Below are positions 63,060 to 64,000 of a stretch of DNA of 64,000 nt, piece after piece (position 1 is the first letter of the stretch; the number at the start of each line of letters is the position of its first letter). Location: contig NZ_CP014841.1 of NCBI RefSeq assembly GCF_001641285.1, positions 3,498,501-3,562,500 on the forward strand. Direction: 5' to 3'. The position numbers were made by a program, and so were the translations under genes. The stretch comes from Dyella thiooxydans (GTDB lineage Bacteria > Pseudomonadota > Gammaproteobacteria > Xanthomonadales > Rhodanobacteraceae). Under the pieces are notes generated by a model. That model worked only from the letters and a program-made list of their open reading frames with translations, was not told the DNA's origin and did not search any database.

Positions 63060-63992
63060 ATGACATCGTCGGTTCCGGGAAAGTGGCTGCTGGCAGGGCT
63101 GTGCGCCCTCGCGCTGGCAGCGCCCGCGGCGGCGCAGACCGTGGCCGAAGCGGACGGGCAGGACCAGCCTCCGGGCGAGCTGGTGCCACCGACCAGCGCC
63201 GTCGACTTCACCGCGGCCCAGCTCGACAGCGTGCTGGCCGGCGACTGGCGCAGCGCGGCCGAACGGGCGCGCGACCGCTACCGCCACCCCAAACAGACAC
63301 TGGAGTTCTTCGGCGTGCAGCCGGACCAGACGGTGGTGGAGATCACCCCGGGCGGCGGCTGGTACGCCGACATCCTGGCCCCGCTGCTGCGCGATAACGG
63401 GCAATACGTGGCCGCGGTGGTCGCGCCGGCCCCCGGCAAGCCGGCCGACGACACGCTGAAGCAGAAGTTCGCCGCCGATCCGGCGGTGTTCGGCGACGCG
63501 CGCATCGTCACCTTCGATCCGAAGGCGCCGGTGTTCGGCCCGCCCGGCAGCGCCGACACCGTGCTGACCTTCCGCAACGTGCACAACTGGGTCCAGGCCG
63601 GGACCGCGCCGGCGATGTTCAAGGGCTTCTTCAAGGTGCTGCGGCCGGGCGGCGTGCTCGGCGTGGTCGACCATCGTGCCGCCGCGGGCGTATCGCTGGA
63701 TGCGGCGAAGGGCAGCGGTTACCTGCCGGTGGCCGCGGTGGTGAAGCTGGCCACCGATGCCGGGTTCGAGCTGGAGGAATCCAGCGAGATCAACGCCAAT
63801 CCGGCCGATACCAAGGACTACCCCAAGGGCGTGTGGACGCTGCCGCCGACGCTGACCCTGGGCGATGCCGGCCGCGCAAAGTACCTGGCGATCGGCGAAT
63901 CGGACCGGATGACGCTGCGCTTCGTGAAGCCGGAGGGTCCGGCACCGGCCGCCTCGGTGCCGTCGCCGGCCAAGGCCGCCTCATCCCCCTGA
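63060..63992 (+). CDS. Exported class I SAM-methyltransferase-like protein
   Basis: A 310-residue protein with a clear signal peptide (LLAGLCALALAAPAAAQ). The remainder is a class I methyltransferase fold with motif I VVEITPGGGWYADILAPLL, the acidic/Asn motif VLTFRNVHNWVQAG and FFKVLRPGGVLGVVDHRA. The usual GxGxG reads PGGGW, as in the known family of periplasmic methyltransferase-like proteins. SAM is not normally available in the periplasm, so the role is unclear. ATG 63060 starts directly before the signal peptide; the long upstream frame is a shadow of the NYN gene. Confidence 0.83.
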   Translation: MTSSVPGKWLLAGLCALALAAPAAAQTVAEADGQDQPPGELVPPTSAVDFTAAQLDSVLAGDWRSAAERARDRYRHPKQTLEFFGVQPDQTVVEITPGGGWYADILAPLLRDNGQYVAAVVAPAPGKPADDTLKQKFAADPAVFGDARIVTFDPKAPVFGPPGSADTVLTFRNVHNWVQAGTAPAMFKGFFKVLRPGGVLGVVDHRAAAGVSLDAAKGSGYLPVAAVVKLATDAGFELEESSEINANPADTKDYPKGVWTLPPTLTLGDAGRAKYLAIGESDRMTLRFVKPEGPAPAASVPSPAKAASSP

Positions 63993-64000
63993 CGGCGTCC

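Overview
The window is about 64 kb of high-GC (by eye mostly 65-70%) chromosomal DNA from a gammaproteobacterium. It most resembles Xanthomonadales, probably a Rhodanobacter/Dyella/Luteibacter-type Rhodanobacteraceae. The pointers are an Xanthomonas-type type IV secretion system with an N0-domain VirB7, an L2-like class A beta-lactamase, a monomeric NADP isocitrate dehydrogenase, ZapE and OmpW. This placement is inferred from gene content alone. I saw no rRNA, tRNA, CRISPR array, integrase or relaxase.

Region 1 (1-11.8 kb) is core and accessory metabolism: the N-terminal part of an aldehyde dehydrogenase divergent from its AcoR-type sigma-54 activator, an acyl-CoA synthetase, pirin, an EAL-type c-di-GMP phosphodiesterase, OmpW, ZapE, an alpha/beta hydrolase, an AcpH-like phosphodiesterase and a membrane-anchored cytochrome c. 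Region 2 (12.1-20.1 kb) is an MdtABC-like RND efflux operon with one adaptor and two permeases.

Region 3 (20.1-35.0 kb) is a complete virB1-B11/virD4 cluster on the minus strand, in the order virD4, virB7, 8, 9, 10, 11, 1, 2, 3, 4, 5, 6. Gene order and the lipoprotein VirB7 with a secretin-like N0 domain match the interbacterial-killing X-T4SS rather than a conjugation system. Its distal end (virB5, virB6, a DUF4189 protein, a TrbM-like protein and an IS3 relic) is clearly less GC-rich than the rest, so the cluster looks mosaic. No effector with an obvious XVIPCD tail was recognised.

Region 4 (35.0-44.6 kb) holds a five-gene operon for formate: an OFA-family transporter followed by the soluble NAD-linked molybdenum formate dehydrogenase FdsGBA and FdsD. 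Divergent from it is the monomeric isocitrate dehydrogenase. Region 5 (44.7-50.2 kb) has a membrane protein, a class A beta-lactamase, tandem TraB/GumN paralogues, an aldo/keto reductase and a small ORF.

Region 6 (50.2-62.2 kb) is a C1 island: a LysR regulator, lanthanide-type methanol dehydrogenase XoxF, XoxJ, a dihaem cytochrome partner, glutathione-dependent formaldehyde dehydrogenase, Gfa, a TonB receptor, a second AcoR-type sigma-54 activator and a MxaD-like SRPBCC protein. A near-consensus sigma-54 promoter lies before xoxF and another before the SRPBCC gene. Together with region 4 this gives methanol to formaldehyde to S-hydroxymethylglutathione to S-formylglutathione, and formate to CO2; only S-formylglutathione hydrolase is missing from the window. 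The right edge (62.3-64 kb) holds a NYN-domain protein and an exported SAM-methyltransferase-like protein.
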